Shown here: in pieces, positions 16,802 through 25,191 of the stretch | How positions within the stretch are numbered: position 1 is the first letter of the stretch | How the letters are laid out: every line of letters starts with the position of its first letter | Assembly: GCA_050117315.1 (NCBI GenBank) | Contig: JASFMY010000030.1 | Location: 1 to 55,794, forward strand | From: JANQIV01 sp050117315 | GTDB lineage: Bacteria > Bacteroidota > Ignavibacteria > Ignavibacteriales > Melioribacteraceae | DNA: 55,794 nt | Reading direction: 5' to 3' | Position numbers and translations under genes: made by a program | The notes under the pieces: model-generated | What the model was told of the DNA's origin: nothing | The model's input: only the letters and a program-made list of their open reading frames with translations | Databases searched by the model: none

Positions 16802-18550
16802 TTAAAGAATTGTCTCTGTTTCAGCAATTAGATGTGTTTGTAAAAAGTGTTTAAGTTCGTTACTAATTTCTATTTCTGTTTTATATTTTAGGCACCTATC
16901 CGCAAGCTTTTTAACTTCTTTATATTTTATTCCTCTAATAACTTTTTTTATGTATGGTAAAGCCGAAGGGGAACTACTTATAGAATTCAATCCCAAACCA
17001 ACCAGAAGAGGTATTGCTAAAATATCTGCCGCCATCTCCCCGCATAAACTTACTTTTGTTTTACATTTTTGACATTCATCAAAAATATGCTTAAGCATCC
17101 TAATAACCGATGGGTGAAATTCCTGGTACTGGTCGGAAACGATATCGTTGGTTCTATCAACCGCAAGTAAATACTGGATCAAATCATTTGTTCCAATACT
17201 TATAAAATCCGCTTCTTCAGCAAATTCTCTTACCATAATTGCGGCAGAAGGTACTTCTATCATAATACCTAATTTCAAACTAGCATCAAACTTCAATTCT
17301 TCTTTTTTGAGTTCTTCTTCACATTCCTTTATAATTTCTTTAAGCTTTCTTACCTCTTTTATTGAACTAACCATAGGAATTAAAAAATAAATATTTTTGT
17401 GTATGCTTGCTCTTAGCACAGCCCGTATTTGAGTTTTGAAGAGCGGCAGGTTGTCAATCAAGAACCTAATTCCCCGCCATCCTAAAAAAGGATTTGGTTC
17501 TTTTACATCAACTGGCAATACTTTATCGCCGCCTATGTCAAAAGCTCTAATCGTAACAAATTGCGGGTAAATTTTTTGTGAGATATTTTCATATACTTCA
17601 TACTGAAGTTTCTCATCCGGGAAACCGTCAATCTCCTGGAATATCTGTTCTGTTCTAACCAGGCCAATTCCTTTTGCACCGCTCTGAATAATAAATTCAA
17701 TTTCGTCAAGCAGATCCATGTTTCCCATCAACTCAATTTTATGACCGTCCAAAGTAATTGCCGGTTCATCTTTAATTTTTAATAACTCGGAATCATATCT
17801 GTTGAGCTTTTCAATTTTTTTGTTGTAGTGCTCCAGTTGTTCCCGATCCGGGTTAACAATTATATCCCCGTGAAAACCGTCAATGATAAGAGTATCATCA
17901 TCTTTTATTTTTTTAGTGGCATCGTGAACACCAACAACAGCAGGAATATTTAACGACCTGGCAACAATTGCCGCATGAGAAGTTAGCCCGCCGAAGTTAG
18001 TTACGTATCCTTTTATGTTAGACCTTGAAAACACTACAGTATCAGCCGGTGTGATGGATTCGGTTACAACAATAACTTCGTTTTTTATTTTGGACTGCCA
18101 CTTCTTCTTTTTGAGATTTCTTATTATTCTATTTTTTATGTCCTCAATATCATGAGAACGTTCTTTCATGTATAATTCGTTAGAGGCTTTCAGCAGATTT
18201 TGATATTTCGTTATCTCGTCATCTACTATATATTCGGGCAGTTTCTTTTCGTTCTCTATTCGTTCAATTATGTTTTTCATCAATACCGGGTCGTCAAGTA
18301 TCATCATCTGGGCTTCAAAAATCGCAGCCCTTTTTTCGCCGAGTTTATCAACAGCGAGACTAAAAATTTTACCAAGTTCTTTTTTAGATTTTTCTAATGC
18401 CTCATGAAGATTTTTTTTTGCTTCTTCAACATCTGTTATAAAATCATCCTGGACAGCTTCAACTTCCTTGGTGTAAAGGTAGGCGGAACAAATTGAAATA
18501 CCCGGCGCTGCCGCTACCCCTTTCAAAATATTTTCTTTAGTATCATTCAT
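16802..18550 (-). CDS. ptsI: Phosphoenolpyruvate-protein phosphotransferase (PTS enzyme I)
   Basis: A 582-residue enzyme I, close to the usual 575. The phosphocarrier His192 is in GGLTSHAAIVARS; the PEP-binding C-terminal barrel shows FISIGTNDLIQYLLAVDR and LCGEMA. It transfers phosphate from PEP to HPr in the cytosol. Its ATG shares one base with the ptsH stop. No EII permease or EIIA gene lies nearby, and the sugar transporters in the window are MFS type, so the phosphorelay may be regulatory or may serve a distant EII. Confidence 0.96.
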   Translation of the reverse strand: MNDTKENILKGVAAAPGISICSAYLYTKEVEAVQDDFITDVEEAKKNLHEALEKSKKELGKIFSLAVDKLGEKRAAIFEAQMMILDDPVLMKNIIERIENEKKLPEYIVDDEITKYQNLLKASNELYMKERSHDIEDIKNRIIRNLKKKKWQSKIKNEVIVVTESITPADTVVFSRSNIKGYVTNFGGLTSHAAIVARSLNIPAVVGVHDATKKIKDDDTLIIDGFHGDIIVNPDREQLEHYNKKIEKLNRYDSELLKIKDEPAITLDGHKIELMGNMDLLDEIEFIIQSGAKGIGLVRTEQIFQEIDGFPDEKLQYEVYENISQKIYPQFVTIRAFDIGGDKVLPVDVKEPNPFLGWRGIRFLIDNLPLFKTQIRAVLRASIHKNIYFLIPMVSSIKEVRKLKEIIKECEEELKKEELKFDASLKLGIMIEVPSAAIMVREFAEEADFISIGTNDLIQYLLAVDRTNDIVSDQYQEFHPSVIRMLKHIFDECQKCKTKVSLCGEMAADILAIPLLVGLGLNSISSSPSALPYIKKVIRGIKYKEVKKLADRCLKYKTEIEISNELKHFLQTHLIAETETIL

Positions 18551-18816
18551 TAGATTTCGTCGAATCCTCTTTCAAAATATTTTATAATTTCTGCACAGGC
18601 CTCTTCTTCATCCTCGCCGTCAAAACTTAATAACAATTGTGATCCTTTTTCCGCAGCTAAAGTCATTACACCAATTATACTTTTCCCGTTAATATGGAGC
18701 CCGTCCTTGTTAATATAAAATTCACATTTATATTTTGCCGCTATTTTAACAATTGTTGCGGCAGGTCTGGTATGAAGTCCTGCTTCATTTATAATTTCAA
18801 TAGTTTTTTCAATCAT
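18550..18816 (-). CDS. ptsH: HPr phosphocarrier protein
   Basis: An 88-residue HPr. His15 lies in the EAGLHTRPA motif (phosphorylated by enzyme I), and Ser46 lies in NGKSIIGVMTLA, the site used by HPr kinase/phosphorylase. Both regulatory sites are therefore intact. It lies 2 bp downstream of the polyprenyl synthase gene and overlaps ptsI by one base, so ispA-like, ptsH and ptsI form one transcription unit. Confidence 0.96.
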   Translation of the reverse strand: MIEKTIEIINEAGLHTRPAATIVKIAAKYKCEFYINKDGLHINGKSIIGVMTLAAEKGSQLLLSFDGEDEEEACAEIIKYFERGFDEI

Positions 18817-18818
18817 AA

Positions 18819-19808
18819 TTATTTACTTCTATTCAGAAGTGAATTTGCCAGCCATTTAAGCGTATCTTGGGCAAATAAGTTATCTAATTTATTTAACGAT
18901 CTTAAGGCTGACTTTGTATATTTATCAACTTCCTTTTTTGTTATATCTATTATACCCAAATCATAATAAATATTTCTGTACCTGTTCACCTGGTTTTTTC
19001 TAATGCCTTTATTTTCACTTATTTTTAGTAAAGCCTTTTTGTCTTCCCCTTTTGCAAGCTCAAGCGCTTTTAAGAACAAGTATGTTTTCTTTCCTTCAAT
19101 TAAATCGCTTCCAACCGGCTTTCCAAATTCCTGCTCGTCCGCAATTACATCCAGAAGATCATCCTGGAGTTGAAAGGCTAAGCCTAAATTTTTGCCGTAA
19201 CTTGCAAGCGCACTTATTTCCTGTTGTGCACCCTGTCCAATTAAAGCACCTAACGAACAGCACATTTTCGCAAGTTCGGCCGTTTTTTTGTTGATCATTT
19301 CAAGGTATTGATCTAAAGTTACTTTTTTCAAAACCTCAAAATCTTTATCCAGGCTCTGCCCTTCGCAAACTTCAACCAATCCTTGATTGAACGATGATAA
19401 AATTTTTTTTGCGTTTCCGTTACAATCTTTTAATAAAAAATCATAAGCAATTGCCAGAAGACTATCACCGGCAAGAATGGCAGTGCTAAGATCATATTTA
19501 ACATGTAAAGTCGGGTTACCTCTTCTTTTATTGGAATTGTCCATAATATCATCATGAACCAGCGTAAAATTGTGAAGCAACTCAACTGCAATTGCTGCGT
19601 TGTAGGAATTGATATTACCGTTTGCAACAGCATAGTTCGATATTAAAACAAGAAACGGTCTTAACCTTTTGCCGCCTCCGTGCATTACATAGTTGCACGG
19701 CTCGTATAATGATCCTGGATATTTCTTTTCAAAAATTTTTGAAAACTTTTTCTCTAACTTGGCTACTTCTTTTTCATAAAACTTTTTAAAGTCGATATTT
19801 TTCGTCAA
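18819..19808 (-). CDS. Polyprenyl diphosphate synthase (FPP/GGPP-synthase family)
   Basis: A 329-residue trans-prenyltransferase. The first Asp-rich motif LVHDDIMD (about residues 84-91) is followed by RRGNPTLH, and the second is LQDDLLD (about 216-222); these bind Mg-diphosphate. The enzyme condenses isopentenyl diphosphate with an allylic diphosphate; chain length cannot be set from sequence alone, geranylgeranyl or farnesyl being likely. It overlaps the type 2 IPP isomerase by 4 nt, giving a small isoprenoid operon that continues into ptsH-ptsI. Confidence 0.92.
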   Translation of the reverse strand: MTKNIDFKKFYEKEVAKLEKKFSKIFEKKYPGSLYEPCNYVMHGGGKRLRPFLVLISNYAVANGNINSYNAAIAVELLHNFTLVHDDIMDNSNKRRGNPTLHVKYDLSTAILAGDSLLAIAYDFLLKDCNGNAKKILSSFNQGLVEVCEGQSLDKDFEVLKKVTLDQYLEMINKKTAELAKMCCSLGALIGQGAQQEISALASYGKNLGLAFQLQDDLLDVIADEQEFGKPVGSDLIEGKKTYLFLKALELAKGEDKKALLKISENKGIRKNQVNRYRNIYYDLGIIDITKKEVDKYTKSALRSLNKLDNLFAQDTLKWLANSLLNRSK

Positions 19809-20848
19809 TAAGTTTCCCTCTTCTTCAGTACTTTTACTTTTTTTAATTCTTTTAGATTATCCGCACCTGTTAAATACATAATTCTTTTGACAGTTAAGAA
19901 CCACGAATCAATTAGCTTTGTTGTCTCTTCAACACCGCCATTAACAATAGATTTAAGTAACGGTTTTGCAGAAGCCACTAAATCTGCTCCGAGAGCAATT
20001 GCTTTTGCTATTTGTTCACCATTTGTTATCCCTCCCGATGCAATTAATGCAAAGAAGAAATTTTTCTTTAGCTTTTTAACTTCTTTTATACAATATGTAG
20101 TTGGCAAACCCCAATCCCGAAAACATGATTCAATTTCTTCTTCATTTCTTTTTGCTTCTATGGCCGACCAGCTTGTTCCGCCGGCTCCTGCTACGTCAAT
20201 ACCCCTAACACCCGCTTCGAGTAATTTTCTTGCAACTGCCCGGCTTATACCCGAACCTACTTCCTTAGTGATAATAGGAACTTTTATTGTCTTTGCAATT
20301 TTTTCAATTGACTTAAGCAAACCGTTAAAATTAGGTTCGCCTTCTTTCTGAATTATTTCTTGAAGCGGATTTAAATGGATCACTATTGCTTTAGCTTCAA
20401 TCATATCAACTAATTTTGTTATTTCATCAACACCGGAAAATTTTGCAACCTGCGCAGCTCCGATATTGCCCATCAACGGAATACCATCTGCATACTTTTT
20501 AATTACCTTGTAACTTTCAAGGTAATTACCGTTTTCCAAAGCCTGACGCTGACTGCCCACCCCCATGGGTATCTTCAATTCATATGCTACCTCGGCAAGT
20601 TTTGAATTAATTCCAAGCGCTTCTTGAGTTCCCCCGGTCATACATGAAATAACAAAAGGATAATTAATCCTTTCTCCAAAAAATTTACTTGTCAAATCAA
20701 TCTTATTAATATCTACTTCCGTTATGGCATTATGCTCAAAGTCATAATGTTCTAACCCACTAGTTTTATGCTTAAAATCAACTTCATCATTTAAGCAAAT
20801 TTGGATGTGGTCTTTCTTTCTTAGTGAAGTATCTGATTTCTCAGACAT
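19805..20848 (-). CDS. fni: Type 2 isopentenyl-diphosphate delta-isomerase (FMN-dependent)
   Basis: A 347-residue Idi-2. FMN- and substrate-binding motifs are visible: FVISCMTGGT, MGVGSQRQAL, HLNPLQEIIQKEGEPNF, GSGISR and GGITNG. It interconverts isopentenyl and dimethylallyl diphosphate using reduced FMN, and is unrelated to the Nudix Idi-1. It is the first gene of the isoprenoid/PTS unit, with a 145-bp spacer separating it from the downstream neighbour at 20994. Confidence 0.95.
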   Translation of the reverse strand: MSEKSDTSLRKKDHIQICLNDEVDFKHKTSGLEHYDFEHNAITEVDINKIDLTSKFFGERINYPFVISCMTGGTQEALGINSKLAEVAYELKIPMGVGSQRQALENGNYLESYKVIKKYADGIPLMGNIGAAQVAKFSGVDEITKLVDMIEAKAIVIHLNPLQEIIQKEGEPNFNGLLKSIEKIAKTIKVPIITKEVGSGISRAVARKLLEAGVRGIDVAGAGGTSWSAIEAKRNEEEIESCFRDWGLPTTYCIKEVKKLKKNFFFALIASGGITNGEQIAKAIALGADLVASAKPLLKSIVNGGVEETTKLIDSWFLTVKRIMYLTGADNLKELKKVKVLKKRETY

Positions 20849-20993
20849 AATAAGTGACTTTTATTTAGTAATTTCGAAAATACAAAATTTTCTAATAATT
20901 TTTATAAATATTTGAGAGACAGTTTTCAACTTACTATACATAGAATTTATAGTTGATTAACCATTCATAGAAAATTCCCATGTAAGAAATTAA

Positions 20994-21899
20994 CTAAATT
21001 TTTCTAATTTGATTATTTATTTCCCTTTTAAAAAAGGCATTACCTACACCCGCTTTATTTTTAAAGACACCTATCAATTGATTATCATCTTTTGATAATT
21101 CTAATTCAAAACTGTCTAAAAAATATGAAGTTGATGCTCCCTGATGAATATAGGTATATGAAATTCCACTAAGAATGATGCTTCTACTATTTATTGATCC
21201 AGTAAGTGTTTCTTGTACAATTGTATATTCTTCATCAATTCCCAAAGTTACAGTCATATGACAGGAAAGTTGTTCCTCCTTCTGATTTATTAAAATTATT
21301 CCTAAATGGGGAATTATGCCGTTTGATCTCATCCACTCACCTGTCCACGTCCCGGCAATATTAATGGCTTTTGATTTTAATGTAAATTCTTCCTTCTGAA
21401 AAACGGGCACAGGAGCAACATCAATCTTTACTTCAATTCCGTCTAAATACTTTTCCGGTTTTTCTTCATTCAAAATTTTTTTAACCATATCTTTAATCGC
21501 TTCAGAAAGATTCGTTCCCCAAAACGGATCATTAACATCATAAAAACGGTATCTTATACCTTTAAGATCAAACGGAACATCCTCTTCGTTTCTTGTCAAT
21601 AGAATAGTTGGTTTGCCAATTGCATGTGCAAGTCCTATCTCATACATAACATTAGGATTTCGCTCTGTTAATTCAGCTAAAATAAATCTGCATTCACGAA
21701 TGGATTTCCAGATATCCGACATGATGTTCTGTCTAGAATAAATCTCATTTCCTCTAATGCACTTAATCCCCAGAGATTCTATTGAAGGCTTAATAACATT
21801 TTCATATTGGGACTGAAAAAGTGCATCAAATGGCATAATTACAAAACATGTATTTAATTGCTGTTGTATTTGGATTTCAATTGTGTTTTTTCCTGCCAT
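20994..21899 (-). CDS. Nucleoside deoxyribosyltransferase/TIR-like N-terminal domain fused to a beta-rich C-terminal domain
   Basis: A 301-residue cytosolic protein. Residues 16-145 show a Rossmann-like domain with CFVIMPFD, IWKSIRECRFILAELTERNPNVMYEIGLAHAIGKPTILLT and PFDLKGIRYRFYD. This FVIMPF...ADLTxxNPNVxYELGxAH pattern is shared by proteins annotated as nucleoside 2-deoxyribosyltransferase-like or TIR-like, and its Glu (in MYEIG) matches the catalytic glutamate of those folds. Residues 180-300 (IAGTWTGEWMRSN...) are beta-strand-rich, lipocalin-like in pattern. Domains of this kind often cleave nucleotides or NAD and occur in stress or defence proteins, with the second domain as sensor. 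The enzymatic role is inference. It stands alone, divergent from gdhA. Confidence 0.7.
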   Translation of the reverse strand: MAGKNTIEIQIQQQLNTCFVIMPFDALFQSQYENVIKPSIESLGIKCIRGNEIYSRQNIMSDIWKSIRECRFILAELTERNPNVMYEIGLAHAIGKPTILLTRNEEDVPFDLKGIRYRFYDVNDPFWGTNLSEAIKDMVKKILNEEKPEKYLDGIEVKIDVAPVPVFQKEEFTLKSKAINIAGTWTGEWMRSNGIIPHLGIILINQKEEQLSCHMTVTLGIDEEYTIVQETLTGSINSRSIILSGISYTYIHQGASTSYFLDSFELELSKDDNQLIGVFKNKAGVGNAFFKREINNQIRKI

Positions 21900-22038
21900 T
21901 TTATTTTCCTTTATCCAGTATGAAAATAATTTTGTTTGATATTAAAATCAATTATTTTACATACAAATAATAACATATTTTAATTTTCCATTTAGATTAC
22001 TTTATTAAACAATAGATTTGAATTTTTTTACGAAAACA

Positions 22039-22057
22039 ATACCTGGGACTTAGGTAT
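22039..22057 (+). promoter_or_regulatory. Stem-loop overlapping the glutamate dehydrogenase start codon
   Basis: ATACCT (22039-22044) and AGGTAT (22052-22057) form a perfect 6-bp stem with a 7-base loop. The right arm contains the only Shine-Dalgarno-like AGG and the first two bases of the ATG (22056-22058). If formed, it would hide the ribosome binding site. It could equally be a dyad operator. Its function is inferred. Confidence 0.4.
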
Positions 22058-23333
22058 GAAGTTTAATCCTTTTGATATGGCTCAAGCACAATTCGAAAAA
22101 GTTGCGGAAAAAATTAATTTGGATGAAGCAACGAAAGAATTATTACGTAAGCCAGTATGGGAATATAATTTTGATATACCAATAATAATGGATGATGGAA
22201 CGGGGAAAGTCTTTAGAGGGTATAGAGTACAACACAATCATGCGTTAGGCCCATGTATAGGTGGAATTCGTCTTCATCCTCAAGAAAGTATGGATACAGC
22301 AAAGGCACTTGCTATGTGGATGACATGGAAGCATGCAGTTGTTGGTTTACCACTCGGTGGGAGTAAAGGTGGGATAAATTGTGATCCGCATACTTTAAGT
22401 CTACATGAGCAAGAAAAAATCGTTAGGGGTTACATCAGGGCCATATACAAATACATTGGAGAAGACATTGATATTCTCAGTACTGATATTCTGTCAAATA
22501 AGCAACATATGCTCTGGATGATGGATGAATATGAAAATATAATTGAAAAAAAATGCCCTGGATGTGTAACCGGTAAACCCATCGGGATGGGTGGGTCAAG
22601 AGGAAGAAAGGAAGCAACAGGTTACGGCTTAATCTATGTAGTACGTGAAACATTAAAAAAAATCAACATCGAAATAAAAAATACTACTGCCAGTGTACAA
22701 GGTTTTGGGAATGTTGCACAAAATGCTATCCGGCTTTTTACACAAATGGGCGGTACAATAATTTGTGTTTCTTGTTGGGATCAGGAAGATCAAAAAACTT
22801 ATACCTACAAAAAAAATGATGGAATAGACTATAATAAATTATTAAAAATTACCGATCGCTTTGGAGGTATCGACAAAAATCGAGCTAAGGACATTGGTTA
22901 TGAAATCTTAGATGATGAAGCCTGGATTGAACAAGAAGTTGATATTTTGCTCCCATGTGCTTTAGAAAACCAAATCAGAAGTGATAATGTGAATAAAATT
23001 AAAGGATCTGTGAAACTTATAGCAGAGGGTGCAAACGGTTCATTAACGGCGGATGCTGATGAAATAATAGAAAAACGTAATATTTATCTGATACCTGATT
23101 TTCTTGCCAATTCAGGGGGAGCCATATGCCGTTATTTTGAACTTGTGCAAAATAAAATGAATTTTTATTGGAGACTCCCTGAAGTACTACAACGTTTGGA
23201 TGAGATAATGACGGATTCATTCCATGAGGTTTCTTCAGTGGCAGAAGAAAAAAAATTATATATGCGTGATGCAGCATATGTGCATGCCATAAATCGAGTA
23301 GCAGAAGCATGTCATGCTAGAGGACTAGTTTAA
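22056..23333 (+). CDS. gdhA: Glu/Leu/Phe/Val dehydrogenase family protein (glutamate dehydrogenase)
   Basis: A 425-residue amino acid dehydrogenase. The substrate-binding segment GGIRLHPQESMDTAKALAMW and the catalytic-lysine motif PLGGSKGGI are present, followed by TDILSNKQHMLWMMDEY (equivalent of the conserved Asp region), VTGKPIGMGGSRGRKEATG and the dinucleotide-binding VQGFGNVAQNAIRLF. The family interconverts glutamate and 2-oxoglutarate plus ammonia with NAD(P). Some normally invariant positions differ (DILSTDILSN where most have DIPAPDVNT), so the substrate range may be shifted. It is 24 bp upstream of a PEP/pyruvate-binding-domain gene and probably co-transcribed. Confidence 0.88.
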   Translation: MKFNPFDMAQAQFEKVAEKINLDEATKELLRKPVWEYNFDIPIIMDDGTGKVFRGYRVQHNHALGPCIGGIRLHPQESMDTAKALAMWMTWKHAVVGLPLGGSKGGINCDPHTLSLHEQEKIVRGYIRAIYKYIGEDIDILSTDILSNKQHMLWMMDEYENIIEKKCPGCVTGKPIGMGGSRGRKEATGYGLIYVVRETLKKINIEIKNTTASVQGFGNVAQNAIRLFTQMGGTIICVSCWDQEDQKTYTYKKNDGIDYNKLLKITDRFGGIDKNRAKDIGYEILDDEAWIEQEVDILLPCALENQIRSDNVNKIKGSVKLIAEGANGSLTADADEIIEKRNIYLIPDFLANSGGAICRYFELVQNKMNFYWRLPEVLQRLDEIMTDSFHEVSSVAEEKKLYMRDAAYVHAINRVAEACHARGLV

Positions 23334-23357
23334 AATTGCCTTAAAATATTTAATCTC

Positions 23358-25151
23358 ATGATCACAAAAAATCAAGATAAACAAAGTCAGTTAATTACTA
23401 ATCTTTACGATAATGAAAATCCGGGAGGTAAAGCAAATGGTTTAATCAGAGCGTATAATATATTATTTAAAGAATATCCTAATGCTTTTTCCAACTCAGT
23501 ATTTATTCAAAGTTTCTATTCAATTAGTATTAGTGCCTTTTCTGATTTTATAATTTCTAACAACCTGTCTTTTAATTTTTTATCAAAGTATGATGACCAA
23601 GAAATATTAAAAAAAAATTATTCTATAATATCGAAAAAAATATTAAACAGTCCGTTACCTAAAAAATTGGAAGAAAAGCTTTTAGATTTACTTAAAAAAA
23701 ATGAAAATCATCCTCTCATAGTTCGTTCGTCTAGCCTTATTGAAGATAGCTTCAATGTTTCAATGGCAGGTAAATATGATAGTGTATTTTGCCCGAACCA
23801 AGGCTCAATAAAAGAGAACTTCCTTTTTTTATCAAACGCAATAAAAAAAGTATATTCAAGTACATTTAAACCTGATGCTATCCAGTATCGTTTACGGAAT
23901 AGGCTAATAGATTATGATGAAAAAATGGGGATTCTCATTCAGAAAGTAAACGGCTCAAAATATAAAGAATTCTTTTTCCCGGCAGTTTCAGGTGTCGGTT
24001 TGTCTAAAAATATTTTTCGATGGTCCGAATATGTTAACAAAAATGATGGGTTTCTAAGATTAGTAAGTGGACTTGGGACAAGAGCAGTAAATTCGTATAC
24101 CAATGACTATCCTAAAATAGTAGCTCTTAGTCACCCTTCATTAAATCCAAACATATCTACAGAAACTATTGCCCACAATTCACAGTATTATATAGATATT
24201 ATAAACTTAAAAAAGAATGCTAAAGAAACGGTAAAAAAAACAGATGTGTTTAGTTTAGACTATCCAGACTTAGAAATCATTTCTTCATATTTAGGCGACG
24301 ATTATATTAAGCCCGTTTCATTTGTCACTCATGGATTTAAACCAGAAAAAATGATAATTTCTTTTGATTCGCTAATTAATAATACATCATTTACCGAAAC
24401 AATTAAAACTCTTTTAAAGAGGTTAGAAAATGGAATTGGAGAACCGGTAAGTATAGAGTTTACTGTAGGTATTTCCTACAAAGGAAAAGAACCGCGGATA
24501 AGAATATTCCTTTTGCAATGCAGACCTATAAAAGCATTTAGTGAGGCAAAAAATTTTTCGGTTCCTAAAGAAATAGAAAAGAATGATCTCATATTTTCCG
24601 CAAACAAATTAATCCCGTACGGTGAAATAACTAATATCAAATATATCATTTATGTCGACCCCCAGGTGTATTCCTCAATAACTGAGCTTACGGTTAAATA
24701 TGAACTACCAAGAATTATAGGGAGCCTTAATAAAAAACTTGAAAAATATAATTTTATTTTAATGGGTCCTGGAAGATGGGGAAGTTCGAATATTGATCTT
24801 GGATTGAAGGTGAATTTTTCAGAACTATATAATACGAAAGTATTGATAGAGATAGGATTAAATCCTAATGATTCTTTAGAAGAGAGTTCAATAGGTACGC
24901 ATTTTTTCATGGATTTATTAGAAACAGGTATATTTACCTTTCCAATTTTCCCAAGTCAAAAAGATAATTATATAAATCCATTCTTTTTTCAAAATGCTCA
25001 AAATTGTTTGAACGACATATTAGATATAGATAGCAATTATAAAAAATATATAAAAGTAATCGATATCCCATCTAATTATGAAGGCAAATATCTCAACATA
25101 ATATTAGATGGTCAGAACGACAAGGCATTGGGTTTTTTAAGAAAGCCTTAA
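23358..25151 (+). CDS. PEP/pyruvate-binding domain protein of unknown function
   Basis: A 597-residue cytosolic protein related to the N-terminal ATP-binding half of PEP synthase/pyruvate phosphate dikinase. It shows GGKANGL near residue 23, IVRSSSLIEDSFNVSMAGKYDSV at about 121-143, and FLLQCRPI near 385. It lacks the swivelling phosphohistidine domain and the PEP-binding barrel, so it cannot be a complete dikinase. The C-terminal ~190 residues form a separate conserved module with GPGRWGSS (about 470) and GTHFFMDLLE, found in other stand-alone proteins of this type. Its Lys/Asn-rich, very AT-rich coding sequence differs from its neighbours. The coupling to gdhA suggests a role in carbon/nitrogen balance, but that is inference. 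Confidence 0.72.
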   Translation: MITKNQDKQSQLITNLYDNENPGGKANGLIRAYNILFKEYPNAFSNSVFIQSFYSISISAFSDFIISNNLSFNFLSKYDDQEILKKNYSIISKKILNSPLPKKLEEKLLDLLKKNENHPLIVRSSSLIEDSFNVSMAGKYDSVFCPNQGSIKENFLFLSNAIKKVYSSTFKPDAIQYRLRNRLIDYDEKMGILIQKVNGSKYKEFFFPAVSGVGLSKNIFRWSEYVNKNDGFLRLVSGLGTRAVNSYTNDYPKIVALSHPSLNPNISTETIAHNSQYYIDIINLKKNAKETVKKTDVFSLDYPDLEIISSYLGDDYIKPVSFVTHGFKPEKMIISFDSLINNTSFTETIKTLLKRLENGIGEPVSIEFTVGISYKGKEPRIRIFLLQCRPIKAFSEAKNFSVPKEIEKNDLIFSANKLIPYGEITNIKYIIYVDPQVYSSITELTVKYELPRIIGSLNKKLEKYNFILMGPGRWGSSNIDLGLKVNFSELYNTKVLIEIGLNPNDSLEESSIGTHFFMDLLETGIFTFPIFPSQKDNYINPFFFQNAQNCLNDILDIDSNYKKYIKVIDIPSNYEGKYLNIILDGQNDKALGFLRKP

Positions 25152-25191
25152 TTGATAAATTAAAAACTAGCATATGTTAACAATTGATTTA

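Noticed and set aside
19887..20351. 154-codon plus-strand frame opposite the IPP isomerase
   Set aside because: The isomerase frame has all its catalytic motifs here; the plus frame is a shadow.
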